From an uncultured Gammaproteobacteria bacterium (GTDB taxonomy: Bacteria > Pseudomonadota > Gammaproteobacteria > Eutrophobiales > Eutrophobiaceae), in assembly GCA_951812995.1 (NCBI GenBank), contig CATOTD010000002.1, forward strand, positions 193,468-257,467: DNA of 64,000 bases. Direction: 5' to 3'. The number at the start of each line of letters is the position of its first letter. Within the stretch, counting starts at the first letter, position 1. Position numbers and translations under genes: made by a program. This document shows, piece by piece, positions 9,595 through 21,378 of the stretch. The notes under the pieces were generated by a model. The model searched no databases. It saw nothing but the letters and a program-made list of their open reading frames with translations, and was not told the origin of the DNA.

Positions 9595-10092
9595 TTAGAA
9601 AATATTATACTTGCGGCGCACATCTCTTAGGATAATGAATAACCATGGCCACAACACCATGCTGGTAATGGCTGGCATCCAATAGGTCCAATCTCGTGTA
9701 CTTATGCCTAAATAACCCGATATCCACAGCATGATTAACTTATAAAGTAAAAGATAAAAACAAACTAATACTGCTTGCTGAGCCAAAGGATAAACACGCA
9801 TTCGTTGATATGAAGTTATCGTAAGAAATGCAATTACCGTCATGCCTAGCGCATTTTGACCGAGCACTGTACCCTGCTGTACATCCAGCAATAGACCTAA
9901 AAACCAAGCGACACAAATACCAATCCGATCTGGTATTGCCATACACCAATATATTAAGACAATGGCAACCCAGGCCGGTCGCCAATTCCCAGCCCAGTCT
10001 GGCAAAGGTATGGCCGTAAGCATGATTGCTACCATAAAACTCATAGCGATTATCCTGTTGCCTTGTTGAGGCGGTTTGTGCAGTGGGATCAT
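9595..10092 (-). CDS. mreD: Rod shape-determining protein MreD
   Basis: A 165-aa hydrophobic protein with about five membrane helices. Like MreD, it has a conserved GLLLDVQQGTVLGQNALGM segment around residues 66-84. It overlaps the end of mreC by 4 bp, indicating translational coupling. MreD is an inner-membrane partner of MreC and MreB in the elongation complex. Confidence 0.9.
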   Translation of the reverse strand: MIPLHKPPQQGNRIIAMSFMVAIMLTAIPLPDWAGNWRPAWVAIVLIYWCMAIPDRIGICVAWFLGLLLDVQQGTVLGQNALGMTVIAFLTITSYQRMRVYPLAQQAVLVCFYLLLYKLIMLWISGYLGISTRDWTYWMPAITSMVLWPWLFIILRDVRRKYNIF

Positions 10093-10931
10093 TGTATAAG
10101 CTGGGTGGTTGCATCTAATTGCTTATATGGCCATACCATCAATACCTCACGGCTTTGACTTAATTGTGCGCTAGGTTTAATCATGACTTTTGCAAAGGGC
10201 TCACTCGGATCACGAGAGATTTTTTCAATCTGTCCCACGGGATAACCCGGTGGAAAACGATGACCCAAACCAGAGGAAATGATTAGATCGCCAATGCGGA
10301 TATCAGTATTATTAGGCAAATTTTCTAATAGGAGTTTATCGTCCTGCCCGGTACCGACGGCAATCGCATGTAATCCATTTCTATTGACCTGAACAGGTAG
10401 CGCATGATTAGGATCAGTAATCAACAACACCGTACTTGAGAATGGCCCGACATGAATGATCTGCCCCATGATGCCCGATGCATCAACAATCGGTTGTCCA
10501 TCATAAGCCGCTTCGCTAAGGCCCTTATTAATAACGATCTGTCTACGAAATGATTGTAATTCGATCGCAATTAATTCAGCAACCCGCACCTTGTCATTAA
10601 AGCGGAATGAAGATTCCAGCAATTCTCTTAAACGGCGATTCTCAGACTCTAATATTGCATAGCGCTGTAATTTGGAACTCAGCAATAGATGATCTTGCTT
10701 TAGACGATCGTTTTCTTTCAAGAGACTGTTATGGGTAACCAGTGTGTCGGTCATCCACTCCGTCACTTCGACTGGCAAACTCGCAACAGTTTGCAAGGGA
10801 TAGACGGTAGCTGATAAGGCAGTACGGATAATATTTAAATGGCCTTGGTGATGATCAACGATGATTAATATGATCGAAAGCACTACAAAGATCACAAAGC
10901 GGACCTTAGTAGAATAACTTTTTTGAAACAA
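10089..10931 (-). CDS. mreC: Rod shape-determining protein MreC
   Basis: A 280-aa bitopic protein. A membrane helix at about residues 11-26 is followed by a coiled coil (roughly 65-110, rich in L/E/R heptads) and the periplasmic beta domain with the GIMGQIIHVGPFSS stretch. MreC activates PBP2-RodA and links them to MreB filaments. It is separated from mreB by 31 bp and overlaps mreD. Confidence 0.92.
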   Translation of the reverse strand: MFQKSYSTKVRFVIFVVLSIILIIVDHHQGHLNIIRTALSATVYPLQTVASLPVEVTEWMTDTLVTHNSLLKENDRLKQDHLLLSSKLQRYAILESENRRLRELLESSFRFNDKVRVAELIAIELQSFRRQIVINKGLSEAAYDGQPIVDASGIMGQIIHVGPFSSTVLLITDPNHALPVQVNRNGLHAIAVGTGQDDKLLLENLPNNTDIRIGDLIISSGLGHRFPPGYPVGQIEKISRDPSEPFAKVMIKPSAQLSQSREVLMVWPYKQLDATTQLIQ

Positions 10932-10962
10932 GGTGTTAATAGACGCCTTCCGCCTTTAGTAG

Positions 10963-12024
<1,062 letters not shown>

Positions 12025-12197
12025 TTAGTAAAAGCATTGCCATATAGTCTCGGTAGTTGCGGGTATTTAGCAGGATTGGCTACAACGGCCTTAAGCTAGA
12101 ATACTTAATAAAGCAGTCTTATGATACATTAAGCAATCCCAAGTTCCGCCCAAATCAGCTAAAATAAAAGAACGTAACTTTAACAATGGCTGAGACT

Positions 12198-12225
12198 TTG
12201 GGCAAGCCAAGGAATGTGATAAATT
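12198..12225 (+). promoter_or_regulatory. Possible sigma70 promoter of gatCAB
   Basis: TTGGGC and TAAATT are separated by 16 bp, ending 34 bp before the gatC start. The -35 matches the consensus in 4 of 6 positions and the -10 in 4 of 6. It is the best plus-strand candidate in the mreB-gatC spacer, but it rests on sequence resemblance only. Confidence 0.35.
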
Positions 12226-12259
12226 CTTTCTTTTTTCAATACATACGAACAACCCGTTT

Positions 12260-12547
12260 ATGTCCATCAATAAAGCAGAAGTACAAAAAATCGCCTGGTT
12301 AGCCAGATTGGGCATCGATGAGCAAGATATTGCAACTTACAGCGAAGAACTCTCGACTATCCTAGACTTGCTTGAGCGCATGGATGCTGTCGATACCGAT
12401 GACATTTCACCCATTTCGCATCCATTAGACTTGACTACACGGTTGCGAGTCGATGCCGTCACCGAGCAGAATCAGCGTGATCAATTCCAACAGAACGCAC
12501 CACAAACAGAAGCGGGCTGTTATCTCGTACCAAAGGTTATCGAATAA
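12260..12547 (+). CDS. gatC: Asp-tRNA(Asn)/Glu-tRNA(Gln) amidotransferase subunit C
   Basis: A 95-aa protein with the GatC pattern: KIAWLARLGIDEQDI near the start and DDISPISHPLDL in the middle. GatC is the small subunit that wraps around GatA and stabilises the GatCAB complex, which converts misacylated Glu-tRNA(Gln) or Asp-tRNA(Asn) to the correct aminoacyl-tRNA. It is the first gene of a compact plus-strand operon, 55 bp before gatA. Confidence 0.93.
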   Translation: MSINKAEVQKIAWLARLGIDEQDIATYSEELSTILDLLERMDAVDTDDISPISHPLDLTTRLRVDAVTEQNQRDQFQQNAPQTEAGCYLVPKVIE

Positions 12548-12602
12548 ATTATCGATACAAACTTTGCAATATACAGCACATTAAGTTCATCCAATATAAA
12601 CC

Positions 12603-14057
12603 ATGTATCAATCTACATTGGCACAATTATCCACTGCACTTGAATCAGGCCAGATCAGCAGTGCGGAATTAACGCGCCTTTACCTAGCTCGCTGCCATAA
12701 ATTTAATAATTCCTTAAACTGTTTTATTACGCTTAATGAAGAGCTGGCGTTGCAGCAAGCAAAATATGCAGACAAACAACGTATGGCGGGAAACGCTACG
12801 CCATTGACAGGTATCCCGGTCGCACAAAAAGATATTTTTTGTACCAACGGTATCAAAACATCTTGTGGTTCTAAAATGCTGGATAACTTTATTGCGCCTT
12901 ATGACGCAACCATCATTGAAAGAATGAATGCCGCAGGTTTAATCATTCTGGGTAAAACCAATATGGATGAATTCGCCATGGGTTCGTCAAATGAAACCAG
13001 TTTTTATGGTCCGGTTAAAAATCCATGGGATAAAAATCATGTCCCCGGTGGCTCCTCCGGCGGTTCGGCTAGTGCAGTTGCGGCACGCCTTTGTCCCGCA
13101 GCAACAGGCACCGATACGGGCGGCTCCATTCGCCAACCCGCTTCGTTCTGTGGCGTAACCGGTCTGAAACCCACGTATGGCAGAGTTTCTCGTTATGGCA
13201 TGATCGCCTTCGCATCCAGTCTTGATCAAGCAGGCCCGATGACACAAACCGCAGAAGATGCGGCCTTGATGATGAATGTCATTGCCGGTTTTGATCAACG
13301 CGATTCAACCTCAGCCGCACATCCGGTTGATGATTACACCGCCGGATTAAACGATTCGGTAGCAGGTCTTAGGATTGGTTTACCAACGCAATATTTTGGT
13401 GAAGGACTCGATAGTGATATTGCAAAACTTATTGAAGATGGCATCAAGGAATTGGAAAAACTCGGGGCAACATGCAGGGAAATAGAATTGCCTAATACAG
13501 CATTATCTATCCCCGCATACTATGTTGTAGCGCCAGCTGAATGTTCATCAAACTTATCACGTTTTGACGGTGTGCGTTTTGGTTATCGTTGCGAAGATCC
13601 TAAAGATATGTCTGATCTATATTTGCGTAGCCGTGGTGAAGGGTTTGGCAAAGAGGTAAAACGACGCATTATGATTGGCACCTATGTACTTTCTGCCGGT
13701 TATTACGAGGCCTATTATTTAAAGGCACAACGGGTACGGCATCTTATCAGCGATGAATTTCAAACTGCATTTAACGATATTGATGTCATTGCCAGTCCAA
13801 CGACAACAGCCGCGGCATTCAAACTCAATGAGAAAATAAATGATCCGATCAGCATGTATTTTTCTGATATTTATACCGTCTCTGCGAACCTTGCCGGACT
13901 GCCGGCCATCTCCATACCCGCGGGTTTTGTGAAACAACTGCCGGTCGGTATGCAATTAATAGGCAATTACTTTACTGAATCACGCTTATTAAATATTGCA
14001 CACCAATATCAGAAAATGACAGATTGGCACCAGCAAGTGCCACGGGAATTTCAATAA
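12603..14057 (+). CDS. gatA: Aspartyl/glutamyl-tRNA amidotransferase subunit A
   Basis: A 484-aa amidase-signature enzyme that releases ammonia from glutamine for GatB. The Ser-cisSer-Lys triad is complete: Lys76 in VAQKDIFC, Ser151 in the PGGSSGGSA glycine-serine loop and Ser175 in [11 protein letters not shown]. Length is normal for the family. The stop codon is 2 bp before the gatB start, so the genes are tightly coupled. Confidence 0.96.
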   Translation: MYQSTLAQLSTALESGQISSAELTRLYLARCHKFNNSLNCFITLNEELALQQAKYADKQRMAGNATPLTGIPVAQKDIFCTNGIKTSCGSKMLDNFIAPYDATIIERMNAAGLIILGKTNMDEFAMGSSNETSFYGPVKNPWDKNHVPGGSSGGSASAVAARLCPAATGTDTGGSIRQPASFCGVTGLKPTYGRVSRYGMIAFASSLDQAGPMTQTAEDAALMMNVIAGFDQRDSTSAAHPVDDYTAGLNDSVAGLRIGLPTQYFGEGLDSDIAKLIEDGIKELEKLGATCREIELPNTALSIPAYYVVAPAECSSNLSRFDGVRFGYRCEDPKDMSDLYLRSRGEGFGKEVKRRIMIGTYVLSAGYYEAYYLKAQRVRHLISDEFQTAFNDIDVIASPTTTAAAFKLNEKINDPISMYFSDIYTVSANLAGLPAISIPAGFVKQLPVGMQLIGNYFTESRLLNIAHQYQKMTDWHQQVPREFQ

Positions 14058-14059
14058 CC

Positions 14060-15508
14060 ATGGCCTGGGAAACCGTCATCGGGTTAGAAGTCCATAGCCG
14101 CTTAGCCACCAAGAGCAAGATATTCTCTGGTGCCGCTACAGCGTATGGTGCCGATCCTAATACGCAGGCCTGTGCCGTAGATTTAGGGCTACCAGGTGTC
14201 TTGCCCGTGCTTAATGAACAAGCCGTGTTAATGGCAATTAAGTTCGGCCTGGCAATAAATGCCGTAATACCCGAACGTTCGATCTTTTCCCGCAAGAATT
14301 ATTTTTACCCTGATCTGCCAAAAGGCTACCAAATCAGTCAGTTTGAATTACCCATCGTCAGTAAGGGTAGGATTGATATCCAGCTAGAAGACGGCACGAC
14401 AAAAATGATAGGCATCACCCGTGCGCATCTCGAAGAAGATGCCGGAAAATCCATGCATACAGGCTTTGGTGATCAAACGGGCATTGATCTCAATCGTGCT
14501 GGCATTCCATTGTTGGAAATTGTATCTGAGCCTGATATGCGCAATGCCAAAGAAGCTGTCGCCTATATGAAAAAAATTCATGCCCTGGTACGTTACCTGG
14601 AAATTTGTGACGGCAATATGCAGGAAGGATCCTTGCGCTGTGATGTAAATGTATCTGTCCGACCGCAAGATCAGAAAGCACTTGGCACGCGCACAGAATT
14701 GAAGAACATCAATTCATTCCGTTTTGTAGAGCAAGCTATCAATATCGAAATAGAAAGGCAGATTGACATTATTGAAAATGGCGGTGAGATAATTCAGGAA
14801 ACGCGTTTATATGATTCTGTTAAAAACGAAACGCGCTCGATGCGCAGTAAAGAAGAAGCCAATGATTATCGCTATTTTCCAGACCCAGATTTATTACCTG
14901 TGCAAATAAAACCTGATCTCATTGCCAAAATACGCAATGAATTACCAGAATTACCAAACGCCAAAAAACAACGCTTCATGACTGAATTTAGGCTGTCAAA
15001 CTACGACAGTGGCGTATTAACTGCGCAAAAAGAAATGGCGGATTATTTCGAAGTTTGTGTCGCAACGGCCGCAGGTGAGGCCAAACTCAGCGCGAACTGG
15101 ATTACAGGAGAATTATATGCGGCCTTAAATAAAGAAAATAAAGACATCACCGAAAGCCCTGTCAGCGCAGAACTGCTCGGCGGCATGATCAAACGTATCA
15201 AGGATGGCACCCTCTCGGGCAAGATGGCAAAACAGGTCTTTGCAGGCATGTGGAACGGCGAGGGTGACGCTGACGCAATCATAGCAAGCAAGGGCTTACA
15301 ACAAGTCACCGACACCAACGCCATTGAGAAACTGGTTGATGATGTTATTGCCAATAGCCAGGCGCAAGTAGAGCAATACCAAAACAGCAAACCTGATAAA
15401 CAAAGCAAGCTAATCGGCTATTTTGTCGGGCAAGCCATGAAGCAGTCAAAAGGTACGGCCAATCCGCAACAGGTCAACGATTCTTTACAAAAAAAATTAA
15501 ACCGCTAA
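14060..15508 (+). CDS. gatB: Aspartyl/glutamyl-tRNA amidotransferase subunit B
   Basis: A 482-aa kinase-plus-transamidase subunit. It begins [15 protein letters not shown], the standard GatB start; the frame extends 36 nt upstream into gatA, but that extension is not family-like. The signature [13 protein letters not shown] and the kinase core segment [13 protein letters not shown] are present, and the C-terminal helical YqeY-like tail binds the tRNA. It is the last gene of gatCAB. The region downstream is IS-derived. Confidence 0.96.
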   Translation: MAWETVIGLEVHSRLATKSKIFSGAATAYGADPNTQACAVDLGLPGVLPVLNEQAVLMAIKFGLAINAVIPERSIFSRKNYFYPDLPKGYQISQFELPIVSKGRIDIQLEDGTTKMIGITRAHLEEDAGKSMHTGFGDQTGIDLNRAGIPLLEIVSEPDMRNAKEAVAYMKKIHALVRYLEICDGNMQEGSLRCDVNVSVRPQDQKALGTRTELKNINSFRFVEQAINIEIERQIDIIENGGEIIQETRLYDSVKNETRSMRSKEEANDYRYFPDPDLLPVQIKPDLIAKIRNELPELPNAKKQRFMTEFRLSNYDSGVLTAQKEMADYFEVCVATAAGEAKLSANWITGELYAALNKENKDITESPVSAELLGGMIKRIKDGTLSGKMAKQVFAGMWNGEGDADAIIASKGLQQVTDTNAIEKLVDDVIANSQAQVEQYQNSKPDKQSKLIGYFVGQAMKQSKGTANPQQVNDSLQKKLNR

Positions 15509-15554
15509 CAAACGACCAACGCTACAACACCATTAGATAACAATCTTAATAAGT

Positions 15555-16236
15555 AAGGGTCTTAGGAAATTAAGCATCTGCTGATAGGTGCTAAGCTAAT
15601 GATTTATAAAAACAGGTATTACCGCAGTTCCCAAATCACAGAGCGACATTTTCGCCCGCTGATTCGCTATTTTTCGCTTGATTTGTCGGCTTCGGATACC
15701 GCTCGGTTGATCCACATTAGTGTTCGCTCTGTGAACACGATTTACATCAAATTGCGCCAACGCTTGGTTGGAAGAATGCGAACAGCATGCTCCCGTTAGT
15801 GACCACATTGCAGTCGATGAATCGTACTTTGGCCTGTTCAAACGCAACGGCTGGGTATCGACAAAAAATTATACCAGATATGCAAAAACGCACGCTACAA
15901 AGGCTTATACGAGGCAAGGTAGGTATGGATAGCGTCATTCATGCGGATGACGCAACTATCATGGCTTGGTTGATGTGGGCTATGCCAAGCATTTTAGGGT
16001 TGAACATGGCAACAATGAGTTCGCCAATGACCAATCCCATAGCAACGGGATTGAGTCCTTTTGGGCCTACGCCAAATTGAGGCTGAGCAAGATAAAGGGC
16101 ATTCAAAAACATATGTTTTACTACCATCTAAAGAAACCGAATTTCGGTTTAATCATCGTCGTGATAACCTCTACCCCGTCTTACTGAAACTGCTTCGTGA
16201 GAAGCCTATTTGATGGCTTGACTTCCTAAGACCCTT
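15555..16236 (+). mobile_element. Degenerate IS1016-like element (IS1595 family)
   Basis: The element is bounded by inverted repeats: AAGGGTCTTAGGAA at 15555 and its complement TTCCTAAGACCCTT ending at 16236. Its 682 bp fits the short IS1016 group. It holds one disrupted transposase gene. No 8-bp target duplication is recognisable at the ends, so it is old or has recombined. Confidence 0.7.
15599..16213 (+). pseudogene. Broken IS1016-like transposase
   Basis: Three frames are needed to read it. The N-terminal helix-turn-helix part (residues 1-60 from 15599) runs to RLV. Frame 2 then gives HIAVDESYFGLFKRNG with the first catalytic Asp. A further shift gives GYAKHFRVEHGNNEFANDQSHSNGIESFW with the ISXO2-type N/E motif, and the tail ends at TGA 16211. 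At least two frameshifts and one stop make it inactive. Confidence 0.75.
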
Positions 16237-16349
16237 ATATAATGTGCTTATTATTATACCGATTAGTATTGAGATATCGAAATTGATTGTAAATTATTGA
16301 TAATAAAGATATAACTAGCTGGTTTGCTTATTTAAGTATATAATCTCCC

Positions 16350-16649
16350 CTTATTTTTCTGTCTTTGTACAAAGGATTTGGTTTACCCGCACTGGAAGCG
16401 CAGTCCTGTGGTTTGCCGCTGGTAGCATCAAAATTTGGCAGTCTTCCAGAGGTATGTGGAGAGGGGGCCATTTACTTTGATGCAAAATCCGTTACCAACA
16501 TCAGCAATTGCTTTCTCGATCTCAGCAAGAACCAAATATTGCGCAAGGACCTGATTCGCAAGGGATGCGAAAACGTGTCCTGCTTTTCCTGACGACAAGC
16601 CGCCATTGAGACTAGGACACTGCTTACTAAAAGCGTGTCTACAACCTAA
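16350..16649 (+). pseudogene. C-terminal piece of a GT4-type glycosyltransferase
   Basis: The frame read from 16350 gives LIFLSLYKGFGLPALEAQSC and then LPLVASKFGSLPEVCGEGA, the donor-sugar binding region of GT-B (family GT4) glycosyltransferases. One base loss near 16590 puts a stop after CFS; in the next frame the protein continues to a TAA at 16647. There is no start codon or N-terminal domain here. The missing N-terminal half lies at 40407-41275 on the minus strand, and the two join in frame (see findings). Confidence 0.8.
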
Positions 16650-16714
16650 AGTGCGACGTTTTACAAGTGGTGTTTGAAGTATGCGGGGATGGATGTATCG
16701 CTTATGGGGTAGCT

Positions 16715-18013
16715 GGAGACCTCGAACAACGCTGATTCTGGATGGGTTTTGACGCGAGCACCAGTCGTTGTCACCCGCATAGTGGGTGTGAAGGTCAAGG
16801 TCGGTGGTATTTGAGGCTGTGTTGCGCTGTTTGGGTCTGCCAGGGCGGGTATTTCCGGAATTTGGGCGGAGTCAGGCTGTGGCCTGTCGTCGCTCGTGGA
16901 AGATGAGACGGCGGAAGTTGTAGCTCAGGTTGGCCATGGTCATGCGGGCCTTCGCACGGGTTTGGCCGATTGAGCGGATGGTCAGAGCCATGGGCCCTTT
17001 CTCGTAGCCGAACACAGGCGCGGATGGCGGAGCGTGTCGCGTTGCCCCGACGAATATGCCTGGCCATGGGTTTGCCGCGTGGCTTCTTGCGATGGATATG
17101 TGAGCGGTACCCTTGCGCCTTCAGCCAAGCCTCATTCCTGGCCGAGCGGTACCTGGTATCGGCCCAAACCGCCTTCGAGCTGTTTGTCTCGTCCAGAACC
17201 GAGGAGCGTTCATGCCCGTCGTAGCGAGCCGCATTCGTGCCAGTCTCACCCCGGATGAAGCGCCATTTGCGGTCTATGGACACGTGGTTCTTGTACCCAA
17301 AGTGCGGAACCGAAATATCGACAAGGCCAGTATCCTCCTCACCCTCCTTGGTCGTCTTGGCCTTTGAATACTTGACCGTCCAACGCGCATCGGTGTCTTT
17401 CTGCGCTGCCTTGGACAGATCATCGGGCCAGATGTCAGATGCAGCCTCACCTGCCTTGGCGCGCGCTTTCTCTGCTTTCGTCATCCGTTGGCGCGGGGCA
17501 GAGACCAACGTGGCATCCACAATCTGACCGCCGGTCGGTTTGTATCCCCGCGCGCAGAGCTGAGCTTCAAACGCGGCAAACAGGGCCTTGAAGACACCCG
17601 CCTAGGTCAGCTTCTCTCTGAAAAGCCAGATCGTCTTCTGATCAGGTGTCGGCTCCCCGATTTGAAATCCCAGGAACCGCAGCCAACTGAAACGGTCACG
17701 AATGAGAAACTCCATCCGCTCATCGCTCAGATTGTGCATCGAGGCCAACACCAGCACCTTGAACATCACAACGGCATCATAGGGCGGGCGACCACCTTTG
17801 GGACGTTCCCCATAGCCAAGCACTTCAACAAGAACTGGGCGAAACACTTCGAAATCAACGTGCCGCTCCAAAACCTCAAGCGGATCTCCCATCGCCGAAA
17901 GCCGCGCCAAATGATCCGTCAAATCAAACAATCCAGGTGCGGGCATAAACAAAATCCTCCCACATAAAGTGAATCAGATCGTACCACAAAATGCACGGTT
18001 TTTAGAGGCTTCC
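16715..18013 (-). mobile_element. IS5-A copy 1 (IS5 family, 1299 bp)
   Basis: The element is delimited by GGAGACCTCGAAC at 16715 and the complement of GGAAGCCTCTAAAAAC at 18013. The same ends and exactly the same length occur at 31159-32457 and 51002-52300. AGCT flanks both sides here, consistent with a 4-bp target duplication. Its base composition is visibly more GC-rich than the host genes around it, suggesting acquisition from a GC-rich donor. Confidence 0.85.
16872..17946 (-). pseudogene. IS5-A transposase, copy 1, inactive
   Basis: It starts MPAPGLFDLTDHLA, with a GGGAGG ribosome site 9 nt upstream. An in-frame TAG occurs where copy 3 has CAG (Gln) in the LT-AGVF context. Asp motifs QIVDATLV and SKAVWADT are readable. 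After AIRAC the frame is lost, and the C-terminus (MTMANLSYNFRRLIF) is read in another frame. The R-x-x-V-E segment carrying the catalytic Glu is missing. Confidence 0.8.
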
Positions 18014-18419
18014 AGCTGAAGAGGTTGTTATCTGAGAATGCGCAATTGAAGTGGATGTATGCGGATGTGTGCATGCAGAATGATTTGATCAAGGATGCCG
18101 CTTGAAAAAAATTATGAGGCCATCTCACCATCTTGAGATGGCTGTAGAAGCGGTTAGCGTGGTTGGTGTTAGCGTTCTGGGAATCCGCAGCAAAAAGCGC
18201 ATATATTGAACGTTTTAATCGTATGGCTCGCGCCAAGAATGGTTGGAGGAGAATATTTTTGAGACGATAGAGGAGGCGCAAGAACAAGGATTTGAATGGC
18301 TCTGGACTTACAACAATGTTCCGGCCTAACATGGCAAATGGTGGGCGCATGCCCACCATGAAACTTGAATAGGTGAAAATGGCCACATAATTCTACTTTC
18401 GAACTTGATTAAAAATGGG

Positions 18420-18906
18420 TAGGGTACAGTATGAGATAGTCCCAAGAACTGTGTAACTGCTTATCATTGATTATTACCCCGAAGGGGCTGAGGATAAGCA
18501 CATGCAACCCGAAGCAATCAAGTCACTGGCACGTGAAACTGCCAGGGGCATCAAAACCGAAGAAGACCTGCATACGTTTCGTCAGGCATTGACCAGGGTA
18601 AGCATTGAGGCGGCACTGAATGCCGAGTTCGATGAACACCTTGGCTATGCCAGACATGAGTAGGCCGGAAAATCCAATAACCGCAATGGTCGCAGTCATA
18701 AAATGCTGTGCACTGAAGAGGGCGCATTCGAGCTGGAAACACCACGCGACAGAAAGGGTAGCTTGGTGCCAGCACTGGTCAAGCAACACCCATCTCGCTA
18801 CACCGGTATGGATGACAAGATTCTCAGTCTCTATGCCAAAGGCAATACCACCTGTGACATTGTCGCGCTGTTTCAGGAAATGTAGGGCGTGGCGGTCTCA
18901 ACCAGC
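18420..18906 (+). mobile_element. IS256-D, left part of a mutator-type element
   Basis: An upstream terminal region and the first ~135 codons of an IS256-family transposase (ATG 18502, MQPEAIKSLARETARGI) are present. The element is cut off at 18906 by the left end of IS256-C. It is not found elsewhere in the window. Confidence 0.6.
18502..18906 (+). pseudogene. IS256-D transposase N-terminal fragment
   Basis: The translation reads through ALNAEFDEHLGYARHE, a TAG, then AGKSNNRNGRSHKML and a second TAG after VALFQEM. Both are positions where family members have sense codons (Gln and Tyr respectively). The C-terminal two thirds, including all catalytic acids, are absent because IS256-C begins at 18907. 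Confidence 0.65.
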
Positions 18907-20274
18907 GATAACCTAAATTATCTTTCGCAAATTTGAAGAGGCGGTTCCCTTTATCTGGTTAAATAAAAAGTGACATAACCATTTATTTGACCAGGAGAAG
19001 AGTTGCCATGAGCGATGATACAAACAAGCACTTGAACAATGTAGTCCCTATTGATGAACAGGAACTGCAGGGCCATCTCAACAAAGTGGTACTGAAGACT
19101 GTGGAAGACACCCTTAACCAGATTCTGGACGTTGAGGCTGATGCGCTGGTGGGTGCTGATCGATATGCACGCACTGAGACGCGCAAAGACGACCGGTCTG
19201 GTAGCTACACCAGGAAGTGCCACACAAGGGCTGGAGAGCTTGAGTTAAAGATGCCGAAGCTACGCAAGCAGACCTTTGAGATGGCCATCATAGAGCACTA
19301 TCGGCACCGTGTAGCGTCAATTGAAGAGGCGTTGCTCGAGATGTATCTGGCAGGTGTTTCAGTACAACGTGTAGAAGACATTACCGCAGCCCTCTGGGGT
19401 ACCCGTGTCAGCTTAGGGACTATTTCAAAGCTCAACCAGCGTATCTATGGGCAGATTGAAGAGTGGCGTAATCGCCCCATAGAGGGTGATTCCCCTTATG
19501 TGTACCTAGACGGTGTTGTGCTCAAACGCAGTTGGGGCGGTGCAGTGAAGAACGTTTCTGTTCTAGTCGCCATAGGTGTTGGGGACGATGGCTACCGCCG
19601 CATTCCAGGGATTGTTGAAGGGACTAAGGAGGATAAGGTGGGATGGTCAGGATTCCTGCGTCATTTGCAGGCACGCGGTCTCAAGGGCATCAGGTTGGTG
19701 CTCAGTGATGCCTGTCTTGGGCGCAAGGAGTCGATCGGTGACTTCTACCCTGATGCTGAGTGGCAGCGTTGTATTGTGCACTTCTACCGCAACGTCTTCA
19801 GTCATGTGTCTCGTGGTCGTGTCAAAGAAGTCTCTCGCATGTTGCAGGCTATTCATGCATCTGAATATCTGGAATCTGCCAGGCATAAGGCCACGGAGGT
19901 CGAGAAGAAACTCAGGGACATGAAGTTATCGAGTGTAGCGGATTGGCTGGGTAGTGCATGGAAGAGACCCTGACGTATTATCGGTTTCCAGAAGAGCACT
20001 GGATTTGCATTCGGACTAACAATCCTTTGGAGCGGATTATCCGAGAAATCAGGCGGCGAACACGAGTAGTGTGTGCATTCCCGGATGGCAACTCGGCGTT
20101 GATGCTTTGTGCGGCAAGGCTTAGACACATCGCGGGGAGCTAGTGGGGAACGCGGAAATATCTGAACATGGATTTGCTCCAAGAGATGGATAAAGAAAAG
20201 GATTTTCAGGTAGCGTAACAACCAGATTTAAGGGAAAGCCAAATCAGAAAGTGCGAAAGATTATTGACACTACC
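18907..20274 (+). mobile_element. IS256-C copy 1 (mutator-type, ~1368 bp)
   Basis: It begins GATAACCTAAATTATCTTTC and ends GCGAAAGATTATTGACACTACC, giving imperfect inverted ends that share ATCTTTCGCA. The boundaries are fixed by comparison with copy 2 (38009-39377), which has a target duplication. Here the left neighbour is IS256-D and the right neighbour is IS256-E with no matching duplication, so this copy is a recombination joint. Confidence 0.8.
19008..20218 (+). pseudogene. IS256-C transposase, copy 1, two-part reading frame
   Basis: It starts MSDDTNKHLNNVVPIDEQ with AGGAGAAG 7-9 nt upstream; the extension back to 18987 uses TTG and is unlikely. The first frame ends with WLGSAWKRP at 19971. 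The homologous continuation EETLTYYRFPEEHW, carrying the region of the third catalytic acid (NNPLERIIREIRRR), is in another frame from the ATG at 19958. It then meets TAG at 20141 where Gln is expected before WGTRKYLNMD. Copies 2 and 3 share both lesions. Confidence 0.8.
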
Positions 20275-20671
20275 CGACAATCGCTTCCAGTGCACTTTGC
20301 ATCTGGCCACTCGAAACACCCTTCAAATAAAGCCAGGGAATCGCCGCATCCAGGGTCGCTGTGCGCCGGATGTAGGGCGGTACAAGCAAAGATTGAAAGC
20401 TCGCCAGTTCACCCTCACGGCGACAAATCTTGGGCACCTCAACGCTGACCTTGCCAACCCCTGTAATCACCTCTCGTTCGGGATGATGGCCACTGCGGAC
20501 AACGCGCTGGCGTCCGTCAGCCGTTTTTTGACCATCATACTTTGTCATCAACTCATCCAGCTCTGCCTGGACCGCTTCGGCGATTAACTGCTTCGCACCC
20601 GATCTGAGTAGCCCTGTCAGTGGATCAATGCCCGCTGGTGTACCCAGATCAATCACAGTATTGTTTGTCAT
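20275..20671 (-). pseudogene. IS256-E transposase N-terminal fragment
   Basis: From ATG 20671 it encodes MTNNTVIDLGTPAGIDPLTG and continues to SGQMQSALEAIVG, where IS256-C begins. This is the N-terminal third of a mutator-type transposase; no catalytic acid is included. This copy has CAG (Gln) where the copy at 53.4 kb has TAG. Confidence 0.75.
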
Positions 20672-20776
20672 GTGTGGCGTGCTCCTCTTGCTACTTTCGA
20701 TTGCTAGACAAAACCGATTTCAGCAAGGCACGCCGCATACTTCAACCTATTCAGACACCAGGTTCGGTTATAACTT
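20275..20776 (-). mobile_element. IS256-E copy 1, truncated
   Basis: The 5' part of a second mutator-type element; the full version is at 52322-53637. Homology to that copy runs from CGACAATCGCTTCC at 20275 to GGTTATAACT at 20776. The 3' two thirds were lost at the joint with IS256-C. Confidence 0.7.
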
Positions 20777-20823
20777 GCCGAAGTGATCGCCAAACATTAT
20801 CAAATGTATCGTTAGATTTCTTT

Positions 20824-21378
20824 TCAAGCAAATGCCAGCTCTAGGTTTTCTCCCTCTTCAGCAATATCGCAATTTTTATTCGCGCCTTTTAATGAGTCTT
20901 TAACACATTTAGCTACTACATTTGCCAACCCACAAGGTATAGCGTTTCCAATTTGAGAGTATATTTTGCTATTTGGGCCTAAGAATTCATAATCTGATGG
21001 AAAGCTTTGAAGTAGCGTAGCTTCATTAATGGTTAAACGCCTCAAATATGCTGGAGCGTCATGCATGGCTTGAGACTTCCCGCCTTTCATGAGGTGTTGG
21101 CGGTACTCCTCAACCCAAGAATACTCACCATGGTAAAGGTGGTGGTTGTCAATAATAGGCGTTCGATTTCCACCCATACTAGCAGGTAGAGTACTAGCCC
21201 AGCCGTCTGGATTAAGGGGGCGGCCTTGTTCATTGAATAACATACCCGCATAAGGTGATTTTCTAAGTACAGGTTTTGCTGCTAATGTGACCTTTGCATT
21301 GCAAATGTGTTCATTTCCTTCAGAACCTGGCAGTCCGAGAGGAATTAATACTTCACGCAATGTAGGAGCGACTTTATA
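20824..21378 (-). pseudogene. DNA cytosine-5 methyltransferase, C-terminal fragment
   Basis: About 184 codons survive. The C-terminal motifs of C5-methyltransferases are clear: YLRRLTINEATLLQSFPSDY (motif IX region) and SQIGNAIPCGLANVVAKC (motif X). Upstream lies a target-recognition region with LPASMGGNRTPIID. Motifs I, IV (PC) and VI are missing because the gene is cut at 21378 by the IS1595-H terminus. It probably belonged to a type II restriction-modification pair with the relic at 23277-23902. The recognition sequence cannot be told. Confidence 0.75.

Larger units (their letters stand above)
16664..18400 (+). mobile_element. IS3-family remnant interrupted by IS5-A copy 1
   Basis: Before the inserted element, the translation reads KWCLKYAGMDVSLMG. 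After it, at 18018, it continues LKRLLSENAQLKWMYADV, which is the end of an IS3-type OrfA (leucine-zipper region). Further on, AYIERFNR and a frame giving LTTMFRPNMANGGRMPTMKL match the end of the OrfB integrase domain. Most of OrfB is missing and several stops are present. The IS5-A element sits inside OrfA with a 4-bp AGCT duplication on both sides. Confidence 0.65.

Noticed and set aside
16311..16350. An IS1595-H end (AAGTATATAATCTCCCC) just before the glycosyltransferase fragment
   Set aside because: It matches the terminus only over about 11 bases, is followed by no further element sequence, and may be chance in AT-rich DNA.
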